From Nocardia asteroides (GTDB taxonomy: Bacteria > Actinomycetota > Actinomycetes > Mycobacteriales > Mycobacteriaceae): a DNA stretch of 64,000 nucleotides. Where the stretch lies: positions 1,054,001-1,118,000 of the forward strand of contig NZ_LR134352.1 of assembly GCF_900637185.1 (NCBI RefSeq), given 5' to 3'. The notes under the pieces were generated by a model that was not told the origin of the DNA, ran no database searches, and was given only the letters and a program-made list of their open reading frames with translations. Made by a program: the position numbers and the translations under genes. This document shows, one piece after another, positions 27,181 to 35,654 of this stretch (position 1 is the stretch's first letter; each line of letters begins with the position of its first letter).

Positions 27181-28251
27181 GTGCGTGATTTCGTCTGCCC
27201 CAATTGCGGTCAGCAGCTGGCTTTCGAGAACTCGGTGTGCCTGTCGTGTTCGAGCCCGCTCGGTTTCAGCCTGCGGGAGCGGGCGCTGGTCGTGATCGGT
27301 GACCCGCCCGGGGACGCGGCGATCGATCACGCGGGCGGCGTGGTCGACGGTGACCGTTTCCGGCTGTGCGACAACCTGCATGTGGCGCAGTGCAATTGGC
27401 TGGTGTCGACGACCGCGCAGAGCTCGGGCCCGATGCTGTGCGAGTCGTGCGCGCTGACCCGCACCCGGCCCAACGACGCCGACCTCGACGGCCTGGCCGC
27501 CTTCGCCGAGGCCGAGGCGGCCAAGCGGCGGTTGATCTTCGAGCTGGTCGAGCTGGGATTACCGATCGTCGGCCGCGATGTCGACCCCACTCACGGCCTG
27601 GCCTTCGATCTGCTGTCCAGCCGCACCGACGGGGTACTCACCGGCCACATCGACGGCGTCGTCACCCTCGACCTGGCCGAGGCCGACGACCCGCACCGCG
27701 AGCAGTTGCGCATCGAGATGGCCGAGCCGTATCGCACGCTGCTGGGGCATTTCCGGCACGAGATCGGGCACTACTACTTCACCGTGCTGGTCACCGGCGA
27801 CGACGCGATGAGCCGTTTCCGCGACCTGTTCGGCGACCCCTTCGCCGACTACCAGGACGCGCTGAACCGGCACTACTCCGACGGTGCGCCGCCCGGTTGG
27901 GAGGGCGACTACGTCTCCTCCTACGCCACCATGCACGCCGCCGAGGATTGGGCCGAGACCTTCGCCCACTACCTGCACATCCGCGACACCCTCGACACCG
28001 CGGCGGCCTTCGGCTTCGCGCCCGCCGGCGCCACGCTGGATCGGCCGCAGGTCGGACGGGCCGGGTTCGACAAGATCATCGAGTTGTGGCTGCCGCTGGC
28101 CTGGTCGCTGAACATGGTCAACCGCTCGATGGGACACGACGATCTGTATCCCTTCGTACTGCCCGATCATGTCCTGGAGAAGATGCGGTTCGTGCACGAG
28201 CTGTGTGAACGCAGCGACTCGGCGGCGCAGTCGGTGTCGATCGCCGGATAG
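27181..28251 (+). CDS. putative zinc-binding metallopeptidase with N-terminal zinc ribbon
   Basis: 356 residues starting with GTG. The N-terminus carries a rubredoxin-like zinc ribbon (Cys6, Cys9, Cys20, Cys23) and a further CESC pair follows before residue 100. A metallopeptidase motif HEIGH lies at residues 193-197 (FRHEIGHYYF), with downstream acidic DWAETFAHYLH as candidate third ligand. This is the family annotated as putative zinc-binding peptidase (equivalent to Rv2568c). It is fourth in the amidoligase/transglutaminase operon, after a 4-base gap. A ligase combined with two kinds of protease or amidase suggests making and trimming a peptide or tag. Confidence 0.85.
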   Translation: MRDFVCPNCGQQLAFENSVCLSCSSPLGFSLRERALVVIGDPPGDAAIDHAGGVVDGDRFRLCDNLHVAQCNWLVSTTAQSSGPMLCESCALTRTRPNDADLDGLAAFAEAEAAKRRLIFELVELGLPIVGRDVDPTHGLAFDLLSSRTDGVLTGHIDGVVTLDLAEADDPHREQLRIEMAEPYRTLLGHFRHEIGHYYFTVLVTGDDAMSRFRDLFGDPFADYQDALNRHYSDGAPPGWEGDYVSSYATMHAAEDWAETFAHYLHIRDTLDTAAAFGFAPAGATLDRPQVGRAGFDKIIELWLPLAWSLNMVNRSMGHDDLYPFVLPDHVLEKMRFVHELCERSDSAAQSVSIAG

Positions 28252-28366
28252 CCGCCGCCCGATTCGCCCGATTTCGCTGCGATCTGGGTCACACCTGCCT
28301 ATCCTCTCTCTTTGAGACCAGCGCGTCTCAAACCCGGTGCCGCCGGGCCGCTCGATGAGGATGGCT

Positions 28367-29251
28367 ATGAACTCACCCCTGGTTTCCGTCGGACTGCCGC
28401 TGGCCCTGGCCGTGATCATGTTCGGCTTGGGACTCTCGCTCACCGTCGCCGACTTCACCCGGATCGCGAAGAGTCCGCGCATCGTCGCGATCGCGCTGCT
28501 GTGCCAGGTGGTCGCGCTGCCGATCGTCGCGTTCGGGCTGGTGCTGCTGTTCGATCTGCCCGCGATCCTCGCGGTCGGGATGCTGCTGCTGGCCTCGTCG
28601 CCGGGCGGGACCACGGCGAATCTGTTCAGCCACCTGTTCCGGGGCGATGTGGCGCTGAATGTCTCGCTGACGGCGGTGAACTCGGTCATCGCCGTGGTCA
28701 CCGTGCCGCTGGTGACCAACTTCGCGATCGGCTACTTCGATCCGGCCGAAGGGGGCGACTCGCTCGGCCTGCAATTCGGCAAGGTGCTGCAGGTGTTCGC
28801 GATCGTGCTGGTCCCGGTCGCGATCGGCATGCTGGTGCGGCGCGCCTCGGCCGCCTTCGCCGACCGGATGGACCGCCCGGTGCGGATCGGCTCGGCGGTG
28901 ACCCTGCTGCTGGTGATCCTCGGGACCGTCGCCACCGAAGCCGACACCCTCACCGACTCGTTCGTGCAGGTCGGCGGCATCACCGCGGTGTTCTGCGTGC
29001 TCAGCCTGACTGTCGGCTACTTCCTGCCCCGCCTGCTCGGCGTACCGGACCGCCAGTCCATCGCCTGCTCCATGGAGGTCGGCATCCACAACAGCACCAT
29101 CGCCATCACCATCGCGGTGAGCGTCCTCGACAGCACCGAGATGGCCGTCCCCGCCGCCATCTACGGCATGCTCATGTTCCCCCTCGCCGCCGCCTTCGGC
29201 TTCCTCATCACCCGCGGACCCACCCGAACCACGGTCGCCGCGACGGAGTGA
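28367..29251 (+). CDS. bile acid:sodium symporter (BASS) family transporter
   Basis: 294-residue integral membrane protein with about 9-10 hydrophobic segments. Family marks are the GLGLSLTVADFTRI region of the first repeat, LLASSPGGTTANLFSHLFRGD, and the matching second-repeat stretch SMEVGIHNSTIAITIAV. Members move organic acids with Na+; the substrate here is unknown. The ATG at 28367 is chosen over ATGs at 28355 and 28361 because GAGG at 28357-28360 is then well spaced. Confidence 0.86.
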   Translation: MNSPLVSVGLPLALAVIMFGLGLSLTVADFTRIAKSPRIVAIALLCQVVALPIVAFGLVLLFDLPAILAVGMLLLASSPGGTTANLFSHLFRGDVALNVSLTAVNSVIAVVTVPLVTNFAIGYFDPAEGGDSLGLQFGKVLQVFAIVLVPVAIGMLVRRASAAFADRMDRPVRIGSAVTLLLVILGTVATEADTLTDSFVQVGGITAVFCVLSLTVGYFLPRLLGVPDRQSIACSMEVGIHNSTIAITIAVSVLDSTEMAVPAAIYGMLMFPLAAAFGFLITRGPTRTTVAATE

Positions 29252-29286
29252 ATTTGCCGGTGGACAGCCCCGAAACACCGGACTAA

Positions 29287-29303
29287 CCTCTTAGCTAAGG
29301 AGG
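29287..29303 (+). promoter_or_regulatory. near-palindromic site over the antitoxin ribosome binding site
   Basis: CCTCTTAGCTAAGGAGG is a near-perfect inverted repeat around TTAGCTAA with one unpaired base. It includes the Shine-Dalgarno AAGGAGG, five bases before the ATG. It could be the operator for toxin-antitoxin autoregulation or an RNA hairpin masking the ribosome binding site. Both are inferences. Confidence 0.4.
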
Positions 29304-29307
29304 CGTC

Positions 29308-29559
29308 ATGGCAGGTAACGCGGCGGAGCAGTTCAATATTCACGACGCGAAGACGAACCTGTCGCGCATCATCGAGCGGGTGGAGCAGGGGGAGGAAATT
29401 GTGATCAGTCGTGCCGGAACGCCGGTGGCCAGAGTGGTGCCGTTGACGCGTCGGGTGAACCGGACGGGCCGCGGCTCGTTGCGCGGTCGGCTGGAGTTGT
29501 CCCCGGGCTGGGATTCGCCCGAGGCCGACGCCGAGATCGCGCGCGACTTCGACGCATGA
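29308..29559 (+). CDS. type II antitoxin, Phd/YefM family
   Basis: 83 residues. The N-terminal Phd fold is recognisable: FNIHDAKTNLSRIIERVEQGEEIVISRAGTPVARVVPL, the DNA-binding and dimer domain. The charged C-terminal tail (SPGWDSPEADAEIARDFDA) would wrap and neutralise the toxin. AAGGAGG precedes the ATG. The stop overlaps the toxin ATG by four bases, the classic antitoxin-toxin coupling. Members repress their own promoter. Confidence 0.88.
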   Translation: MAGNAAEQFNIHDAKTNLSRIIERVEQGEEIVISRAGTPVARVVPLTRRVNRTGRGSLRGRLELSPGWDSPEADAEIARDFDA

Positions 29560-29930
29560 GCCTGCTGCTGGACACCCACGTCATCCTGTGGTGGCTCACC
29601 GACGATCCGGCCCTCGGCGCGGACCTGCGCGATCGGCTCGACCACGACCCGGATGTCTACGTCAGCTCGGCCTCGATCTGGGAGATCGCGATGAAGCAGG
29701 CATCGGGCAAGCTGGCGGGTCCGGCCGACCTGCCCGAGCGAGTGGTCGGCAGTGGGTTCCTGCCGTTGCCCATCGACGCGCGGCACACCATCGAAGCCGC
29801 GCGGCTGCCGTCGATCCATCGCGATCCGTTCGACCGGATCCTGGTGGCGCAGGCCCGGTGTGAGGAGCTGACGCTCGTCACCCGGGATCCTTATTGCCTG
29901 CGCTACGACGTCGCCGTGCTGGAGCTCTAG
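29556..29930 (+). CDS. PIN-domain toxin ribonuclease, VapC-like
   Basis: 124-residue PIN-domain RNase. The acidic metal site is present: Asp in LLLDTHVILWWL, Glu in SSASIWEIAMK, Asp residues in HRDPFDRILVAQA and the last Asp in LVTRDPYC. The WWLTDDP variant is typical of PIN toxins paired with Phd-type antitoxins. It would cleave an RNA target when the antitoxin is lost. It ends in a 4-base convergent overlap with the GatD gene, so the pair is inserted directly against the peptidoglycan amidation operon. Confidence 0.88.
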   Translation: MSLLLDTHVILWWLTDDPALGADLRDRLDHDPDVYVSSASIWEIAMKQASGKLAGPADLPERVVGSGFLPLPIDARHTIEAARLPSIHRDPFDRILVAQARCEELTLVTRDPYCLRYDVAVLEL

Positions 29931-30643
29931 GCGCGGAGGCGTTCGCGGCGGAGGCGGTCGACCTCGGGGAGGTCGAGGGGGGTGAGGTCGGTGGCGGGGA
30001 TGCCGAGGGCGCGGGCGATGAGGTGGTCGGCGAGTTCGGGGTTGCGGGCCAGGGCGGGACCGTGCAGGTAGGTGCCGATGACCGAGCCCTGGACGACGCC
30101 CTCGGTACCGTCGCCGACGCCGTTGCCGACGCCGCGGGTCACCTTGGCCAGCGGGGCGGCGTCGGGGCCGAGGCGGGTGCCGCCGCGGTGGTTCTCGAAA
30201 CCGGTGAGCGGGGCCGACAGGCCGGCCAGCACGGGCGCGGTGGTCACCTCGCCGATGGCGCGGGTGGCCTGGGGCGAGGTGGTGACGTCGAACAGGCCGA
30301 CGCCGTCGACCTTCTCGCCCGCCGAGGTCTCGTACCAGTTGCCGAGCACCTGGATGGCCGCGCAGATCGCCAGCACCGGCGCGCCCTTGGCGGCGGCCTG
30401 CTGCAGGCCGGGGTACTTCTGCAGGTGCCGGGTGGCCAGGCGCTGGGCCGAGTCCTCGGCGCCGCCGAGGGTGTAGATGTCGAACGAGTCCGGGACCGGG
30501 TCGGCCAGGGTGATGTCGACGATCTCGGCGTCGTAGCCGCGCATACGCAGCCGCTGCCGCAGCACCAGCGCGTTCCCGCCGTCGCCGTAGGTGCCCATCA
30601 CGTCGGGCAGGACCAGGCCGATACGAATAGTCGACTCGCTCAT
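29927..30643 (-). CDS. gatD: lipid II isoglutaminyl synthase, glutaminase subunit GatD
   Basis: 238-residue class-I-like glutamine amidotransferase. The nucleophile Cys94 lies in LAICAAIQVLG and the catalytic His194 in GTYLHGPALARNPELADHL. The family start RIGLVLPDVMGTYGDGGNALVL is clear. With MurT it amidates the alpha-carboxyl of D-Glu in lipid II to D-isoglutamine, a step needed for efficient cross-linking and lysozyme resistance. The ATG overlaps the murT stop (ATGA), so a heterodimer made in equal amounts is expected. Confidence 0.93.
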   Translation of the reverse strand: MSESTIRIGLVLPDVMGTYGDGGNALVLRQRLRMRGYDAEIVDITLADPVPDSFDIYTLGGAEDSAQRLATRHLQKYPGLQQAAAKGAPVLAICAAIQVLGNWYETSAGEKVDGVGLFDVTTSPQATRAIGEVTTAPVLAGLSAPLTGFENHRGGTRLGPDAAPLAKVTRGVGNGVGDGTEGVVQGSVIGTYLHGPALARNPELADHLIARALGIPATDLTPLDLPEVDRLRRERLRA

Positions 30644-31875
30644 GCGCGTCCCTCCAGGTCGCGGTTGAGATCGCGGAACGCGGTGTAGTTGGCCAGCACC
30701 TCGACGTGCCCGGCGGGGCAGGAGGCGATCGCGCGCAGCGGGTCGGGGATCAGCGTGTGCTCCACCCCGGCGTAGGTGAGGCGCACCGCCAGGTCGGTGG
30801 CGCGTTCGCCGGCGGCCACCACCTGCACGCCCTCGAAGTGCTCGAATCGCACGTCCCACAACCAGGACAGGTCCTCGCCGTCGGGCACCTGCCCGTTCAC
30901 CGCGATGACCAGTCCGGCCGAGGTCGGCTCGATCATCGACAGCGCCTCCTGCCAGCCGGCCGGGTTCTTGGCCAGCAGCAGGCGCGCGTCGTGCTCGCCC
31001 ACGGTGACGGTGCGGTACCGGCCCGCGATCTCGCGCACGGTGCCGGTGGCATCGGTCGCCTTGGCCGGTTCGGCGCCCAGCGCCACCGCCGCGGCGACGG
31101 CCTGGGCCGCGTTGCCGCGATTGGCCCGGCCCGGCAGCGCCAGGTGCAGGGGGGCGCGGAAACCGTCGGGGCCGCAGAGGTCTTCGCCCTCGAGCCACCA
31201 ATCGGGCTGGGGGCGATGGAAATCGGCGCCGGTGGAGCGCCAGTTCTCGCCCTCCCAGATGATCGGCTCGCCGCTGCGCGGACAGCTGGTGGAGTCGACC
31301 GCCCAGCCGCTGCCCGCCGACACCCACACGACGTTCGGGTGGTCGTAGGCGATGGAGGCGACCAGCACGTCGTCGCAGTTGGCGATGACGACGGTGTCCG
31401 GGTGACGGGCCAGCCCGGCGCGCAGCTTGCGCTCGATCATGTTGATCTCGCCGACGCGGTCGAGCTGGTCGCGGCTCAGGTTCAGCAGCACGACGGCGGC
31501 CGGGTCGAGCGCGTCGCTCACATGCGGCAGGTGCAGCTCGTCGACCTCGATCGCGGCCAGCGGCACGCCCTGGTGCACGCTCAGCGCCGCGACGATGCCC
31601 GCGTCCATATTGGCGCCGTCGGCCTGGGTGGCGACCTGCCCCAGCGAACCGAGCGCCGCGGTGGTCATCCTGGTGGTGGTGGACTTGCCATTGGTGCCGG
31701 TGATCAGCACCGTCCGCCTGCCGCGCCCGAGCTGCGTCATGATCGTCGGATCGATCTTCAACGCGATCAGGCCGCCGATCATCGAACCCTTGCCGCGGCC
31801 CGCCTTCTGCGATGCCCACGACGCTGCCGCCGCCGCTCGCAAAGCCAGGCGCCCACGCACCGAGATGTCTGCCAC
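30640..31875 (-). CDS. murT: lipid II isoglutaminyl synthase, Mur-ligase subunit MurT
   Basis: 411-residue Mur-ligase-like subunit. The P-loop is ITGTNGKSTTTRM (Lys64), followed by the Mur-type EVDELHLPHV and NLSRDQLDR segments and the C-terminal MurT domain (SWLWDVRFEHF). It activates the D-Glu carboxylate of lipid II with ATP for amidation by GatD. The zinc-ribbon insert of studied MurT proteins uses four cysteines; here only Cys167, Cys198 (CPRSG) and Cys234 stand in the matching region, so the metal site may be altered or absent. It starts at GTG 31875. Confidence 0.92.
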   Translation of the reverse strand: MADISVRGRLALRAAAAASWASQKAGRGKGSMIGGLIALKIDPTIMTQLGRGRRTVLITGTNGKSTTTRMTTAALGSLGQVATQADGANMDAGIVAALSVHQGVPLAAIEVDELHLPHVSDALDPAAVVLLNLSRDQLDRVGEINMIERKLRAGLARHPDTVVIANCDDVLVASIAYDHPNVVWVSAGSGWAVDSTSCPRSGEPIIWEGENWRSTGADFHRPQPDWWLEGEDLCGPDGFRAPLHLALPGRANRGNAAQAVAAAVALGAEPAKATDATGTVREIAGRYRTVTVGEHDARLLLAKNPAGWQEALSMIEPTSAGLVIAVNGQVPDGEDLSWLWDVRFEHFEGVQVVAAGERATDLAVRLTYAGVEHTLIPDPLRAIASCPAGHVEVLANYTAFRDLNRDLEGRA

Positions 31876-31977
31876 GCCGCGAGTCTATGTGCGTGCCCTG
31901 GCGCGGCGCGTGCGGGAGCGGTGTGAGCTGTGTCCGCCCAGCCGCACCGGGGACGTAAGCCGCACCGCCGGGCTGTG

Positions 31978-32607
31978 TCAGCCCATCCGCGAGACCAGGG
32001 TGCGCACCACTTCGGCGGTGACCTCGTCGCGCCAGATCTGGAAGCGGGCCGGACTGTCCAGGCCGCCCACGGTGGAGTCGCCGGTGACGGTGAAGGCGAA
32101 GTTGCGGTGGTAGCAGGCCACCGAGGACTCGATGATCTTGCCGTAGGTGCACTCGGTGGCGCCCCACGCCGCGGGCGCCACCGGGTCGCCGCTGAAGCGC
32201 TTCATGTCGGCGTAGTAGGCCGCGACGGCGTTCTCCTCGCCGACCCGGGAGAACGTCAGGGTGATCTTGGTATTGCCCGCCGACTCGCGCAGGTCGGGGA
32301 GGTCGAAGGCGAACTGGCAGCCGCCCTGGGCGATATTGCGCACCGATTCGTCGACGATCTGCACGGTCTGCGGGGTCCGGGTGAGGCCGGTGGCCTGCGG
32401 CAGGATCGCGGTGATCTCGGCGTCGGTGAGCACGGCGCAGGCGTCGGGCCAGTTCTCGACGGTGGCGGGCAGTGTCGCGGCGAGCGGCGCGGCCGCGGGT
32501 GCCGCGTCACCGAAGTCGATCGCGGGCGGCCCGACCGGTCCGCACGCGCTCAATGCCACCGCCGCCGCGGCGATCGGGCCAGCCGTGCGCCACCCACGCA
32601 GAATCAC
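31978..32607 (-). CDS. lipoprotein, DUF3558-like
   Basis: 209 residues with a lipoprotein signal: RGW-RTAG, a hydrophobic core and lipobox ALSAC at about residue 22. The mature part carries WPDACAVLTDAEITAILPQ, a pattern of the DUF3558-type mycobacterial and nocardial lipoproteins, and four further cysteines that may form two disulfides. The GTG at 32607 with a GGGGGGA ribosome site seven bases upstream is preferred to the TTG at 32631. The function is unknown; surface-anchored. Confidence 0.78.
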   Translation of the reverse strand: MILRGWRTAGPIAAAAVALSACGPVGPPAIDFGDAAPAAAPLAATLPATVENWPDACAVLTDAEITAILPQATGLTRTPQTVQIVDESVRNIAQGGCQFAFDLPDLRESAGNTKITLTFSRVGEENAVAAYYADMKRFSGDPVAPAAWGATECTYGKIIESSVACYHRNFAFTVTGDSTVGGLDSPARFQIWRDEVTAEVVRTLVSRMG

Positions 32608-32704
32608 CGGAAATCCCCCCGCTATCGCCAAGTTTCAACAGTCGCTGGCTATTGTGCGGCCAACCGGACCGAGAAGCAATGTGGCTCTGTTCGTTTCCAC
32701 CGGA

Positions 32705-34465
32705 TCACATCGGGTCGTCGAACATATTGGGTAATCCTCTGGCGTACCGGTCGGCGTCGATCAGCCGCAACGGCTCCAATTCGGGGGTGCGGCGCAGCCG
32801 GAAAGTGCGGCAGCGCTGGGCCGATGAGCCCGCGACGTCGAGCAGCGCGTTCACCGCGGCGCGCGCGGATTCGTTCGCGCCTTCCATTGTCGCGAGGTCG
32901 ATATCGGTGCGTACGTAATCGCCTGCCAGGAACAGGTTTTCGATCGATCCGTGCGCGTTAGGACGGGCGTCCCACGAGCCCGCGGTATTGATGAGCAACG
33001 GATCGGCATTCGCGTTCCGGCTGCCCTGCCAGGTGATCCCCGGATCGAGGAACCACGAATGCACATCGGCGGGCCGCAGCAGTTGTTCGCGGTCGTTCAG
33101 GTGGGCTGACAGCTGCGCCCACACCTCGCGGTAGATCTCCTCGTGCGTGCACGCCGTGGCGGGCTTGCCGTAGAGCACGCCGGGGGAGTTCCAGTCGGAG
33201 ATGTCGATGGAAAGGCAGTCGGCCACCGTGCCGTCGCCGAAGGACGACAGCTTGTTGGCCCACAGCTGGTTCTGGCTGATCGAGGTCAGCGACCACGGCG
33301 AATCGACGAACGCGGTGTGCCCGCGCGAGATCCCGAGCGGGGTGCGGAAATAGATCTGGATGCCGTTCATCCAGTCGGTGAACAGGCGCTCGGTGGCGGC
33401 CAGTTCCGGCCAGAGCGCGAGCACGGCCGGCGACCACAGTTTCCGGGCCTGCTCGACCGGCATGGCGGTGACGAAGTAGTCGGCCTCCACGGTGCGGCTG
33501 CCAGTCGCGTCGGTGATCCGGGCCGCGCCGATCCGCTTGTCGCGCACCACGAGTTCCTCGACCCTGGCACCGAGTTCGAGCCGCACACCGAGGCCTTGCA
33601 GGTGCTGCACCCACGGGTTGATCCAGGCGATGTTGGTGGCGTTGTTCAGCACCCGGTCCAGGCCGCCGTCGTTGCCTAGGCCGAGCGGATTGCCCAGGAA
33701 CTGCTCGCCCATGCCGCCGATGGTGCGGGTGCTGGCCAGATCCTCCTTGGCCGCGACCATGATGCTGGTGAGCGAACGGGACACGATCGCGCGGAACTCG
33801 TGCGAGCGTTCGTGACCGCGCACGAAGTCCTGCCAGGAGGTGTGTTCCCACTGGCCGAAGCGCCGGGCCTCGCAGCTGCTGTTGAACACCAGCAGCCGGT
33901 TGGCGAAGTAGACGGCCTCGGCGGGCGGCATCTTCGACATGGTCGAGATGGTGGCGGCCAGCGTCTCGCGGATGGCGTCGGGGTGGGTGGTCGGGTTGGT
34001 GAAGCCGTCGGGGAGCGCGAGCAGGATGTCGTCGGTGTCGCGGCGGGAGAACCTGGCTTCGGGCACGGTGAGCAGGTTGTTCCACACGCCGTCGGGGTTG
34101 CCCGCGACCGGAATGCGGCGCATGGTGTCGGGCAGGTTCTGATAGAAGCCGGGGAAGAAGCGGAAGCCGTGTTCACCGGGCAGATCGGGCCTGCCGTCGC
34201 GGCCGGTGCCCGGCACCGGGATGCTGCGCGCCTTGCCGCCGAAGGCCCGCGCCTCGTAGACGGTTACCTCGAAGCCACGTTCGGCCAGCTCGTGCGCGGC
34301 GGTGAGCCCGGCGACGCCGCCGCCGAGGACCGCGACCCGCCGCCCGGACGGGGCGCTCAGCGCGACGCCGGGCACTCCCGCCACGGCCCCCGCCGATGCC
34401 ACTCCCGCTGCGACAGTGCCGCGAAGAAAGGTTCTCCGCGAAACGGGACACCGCTGTTCCGCCAT
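32705..34465 (-). CDS. Tat-exported FAD-dependent amine-oxidase/desaturase-like protein
   Basis: 586 residues. The N-terminus is a twin-arginine signal (VSRRTFLRGTVAAG then an Ala/Gly hydrophobic stretch). The FAD dinucleotide motif VAVLGGGVAGLTAAHELAERGFEVTVYEA follows at about residue 43, then GEHGFRFFPGFYQNL and the C-terminal FAD contact NLFLAGDYVRTDIDLATMEGAN. It belongs to the amine oxidase/phytoene desaturase/hydroxysqualene dehydroxylase-like class (COG3349 type). Export with a folded flavin fits the Tat signal. The substrate is unknown. The ATG at 34465 is chosen to place the Tat motif at the N-terminus; the longer in-frame leader is Arg/Ser-rich and unlikely. Confidence 0.82.
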   Translation of the reverse strand: MAEQRCPVSRRTFLRGTVAAGVASAGAVAGVPGVALSAPSGRRVAVLGGGVAGLTAAHELAERGFEVTVYEARAFGGKARSIPVPGTGRDGRPDLPGEHGFRFFPGFYQNLPDTMRRIPVAGNPDGVWNNLLTVPEARFSRRDTDDILLALPDGFTNPTTHPDAIRETLAATISTMSKMPPAEAVYFANRLLVFNSSCEARRFGQWEHTSWQDFVRGHERSHEFRAIVSRSLTSIMVAAKEDLASTRTIGGMGEQFLGNPLGLGNDGGLDRVLNNATNIAWINPWVQHLQGLGVRLELGARVEELVVRDKRIGAARITDATGSRTVEADYFVTAMPVEQARKLWSPAVLALWPELAATERLFTDWMNGIQIYFRTPLGISRGHTAFVDSPWSLTSISQNQLWANKLSSFGDGTVADCLSIDISDWNSPGVLYGKPATACTHEEIYREVWAQLSAHLNDREQLLRPADVHSWFLDPGITWQGSRNANADPLLINTAGSWDARPNAHGSIENLFLAGDYVRTDIDLATMEGANESARAAVNALLDVAGSSAQRCRTFRLRRTPELEPLRLIDADRYARGLPNMFDDPM

Positions 34466-34653
34466 AAGTTGTTCAGCTGCCTTGCTCGAGTTTTGCCTGC
34501 TGTTTGCTCTCACTCTAGAGCGCGGCGAAGACCTGGCTGATGCGACCTGCATGTCGTTCGCCGAGCTCGAAACCGACCGGTCACGCGGGAAACGCATCGC
34601 ACGACCGGTCACATGCTAGCCACAGCCTTCCTGCCCGGAGGTCGATTTGGACG

Positions 34654-35583
34654 CTAGACCTGGACGAGACCGCGCTCGGCAACCGGGGCGGACGGGCGCC
34701 GGAACCGCCGGGTGGTCGTGGCGGCGAACGCGCCCGCGATCACGACGACCCCGCCGAACACCGCCGCCGCCGACGGCCGCTCACCCAGCACCGCCCACGC
34801 CGCCGCGATGCCGACGACCGGGACGAGCAGCGACAACGGCGCCACCGTGCCCGCCGGGTAGCGGCTCATCAGATACGTCCACAGGCCCGATCCGCACACC
34901 GTCGCCAGGATCGCGATGTAGGCGAGCGCGCCCAGCGCGGGCAGTCCGTCGGCCGAGGAGACGGCCGCGCCGAGCGCGCGGAATCCGGTGTCAGGCCCCT
35001 CGACAGCCATCGACAGCGCCAGCAGCGGCAGCACCGGGACCACCGACATCCACAGCGTCAGGTGCAGTGGATCGAAGCCGGGTGAGTCGGCGCCCGCCTG
35101 GCGCGCGCCGATATTGCCGAACGCCCAGCCCAGCCCGCCCGCCAGGGTCAGCAGGACCGGCAGCAGGGTCGCGGTGGCCAGCCGGTCCACCCCGATGACG
35201 ACCATGCCGAGCACCGCGACCGCGAGCCCGCCGATCTGCACCGGCCGCAACCGCTCCCGCAGCAGCACCGCGCCCAGCACCACCGTGAACGGCGCCGAGG
35301 ATTGCAGCACCAGCGAGGCCAGCCCGGTCGGCATGCCGGTCCGCATCGCGGTGAACAGGAAGGCGAACTGCAGGATGCCGAACCCGGTGCCGTAGAGCAG
35401 CAGCCACCGGGTGCGCACGGCCGGGCGGGGCACGAACACCAGCACCGGCACCGCGATCACGGCGAAGCGCAGCGCGGCGAAGAAGAAGGCCGGGAAATGG
35501 TCCAGGCCGATCCGGATGGCCAGGAAGTTCAAGCCCCAGAGCACGACGACGGTCAGTCCGAGCAGGCGGTCACGGGTGGTCAC
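34654..35583 (-). CDS. EamA/DMT-family transporter
   Basis: 309-residue, ten-helix drug/metabolite transporter with the two EamA repeats: WGLNFLAIRIGLDHFPAFFFAALRF in the first, then FGNIGARQ and LSLLVPVVGIAAAWAVLGERPSAAAVFGG in the second. It probably exports an amino acid or related metabolite. It is divergent from a LysR regulator across a short AT-rich region, which points to control by that regulator. GTG at 35583 is used; an ATG nine codons upstream is possible. Confidence 0.86.
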   Translation of the reverse strand: MTTRDRLLGLTVVVLWGLNFLAIRIGLDHFPAFFFAALRFAVIAVPVLVFVPRPAVRTRWLLLYGTGFGILQFAFLFTAMRTGMPTGLASLVLQSSAPFTVVLGAVLLRERLRPVQIGGLAVAVLGMVVIGVDRLATATLLPVLLTLAGGLGWAFGNIGARQAGADSPGFDPLHLTLWMSVVPVLPLLALSMAVEGPDTGFRALGAAVSSADGLPALGALAYIAILATVCGSGLWTYLMSRYPAGTVAPLSLLVPVVGIAAAWAVLGERPSAAAVFGGVVVIAGAFAATTTRRFRRPSAPVAERGLVQV

Positions 35584-35639
35584 GCACTCATCGTGCGGCC
35601 CGCTAAGCATCAGGACAATCGAATAAAAGTGCAGCAATA

Positions 35640-35653
35640 AAGTAGATTTACTT
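35640..35653. promoter_or_regulatory. inverted repeat at the eamA-lysR divergent promoter
   Basis: AAGTA-GATT-TACTT is an AT-rich inverted repeat ending one base before the lysR ATG. The 71-bp divergent region is unusually AT-rich for this genome. It is a likely LysR autoregulatory site; no Shine-Dalgarno is visible for lysR, so a leaderless or very short-leader transcript is possible. Confidence 0.45.
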
Positions 35654-35654
35654 C

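Noticed and set aside
28312..29286. Alternative plus-strand frame over the BASS transporter
   Set aside because: Arg/Pro-rich shadow product; the other frame gives a regular multi-helix transporter.
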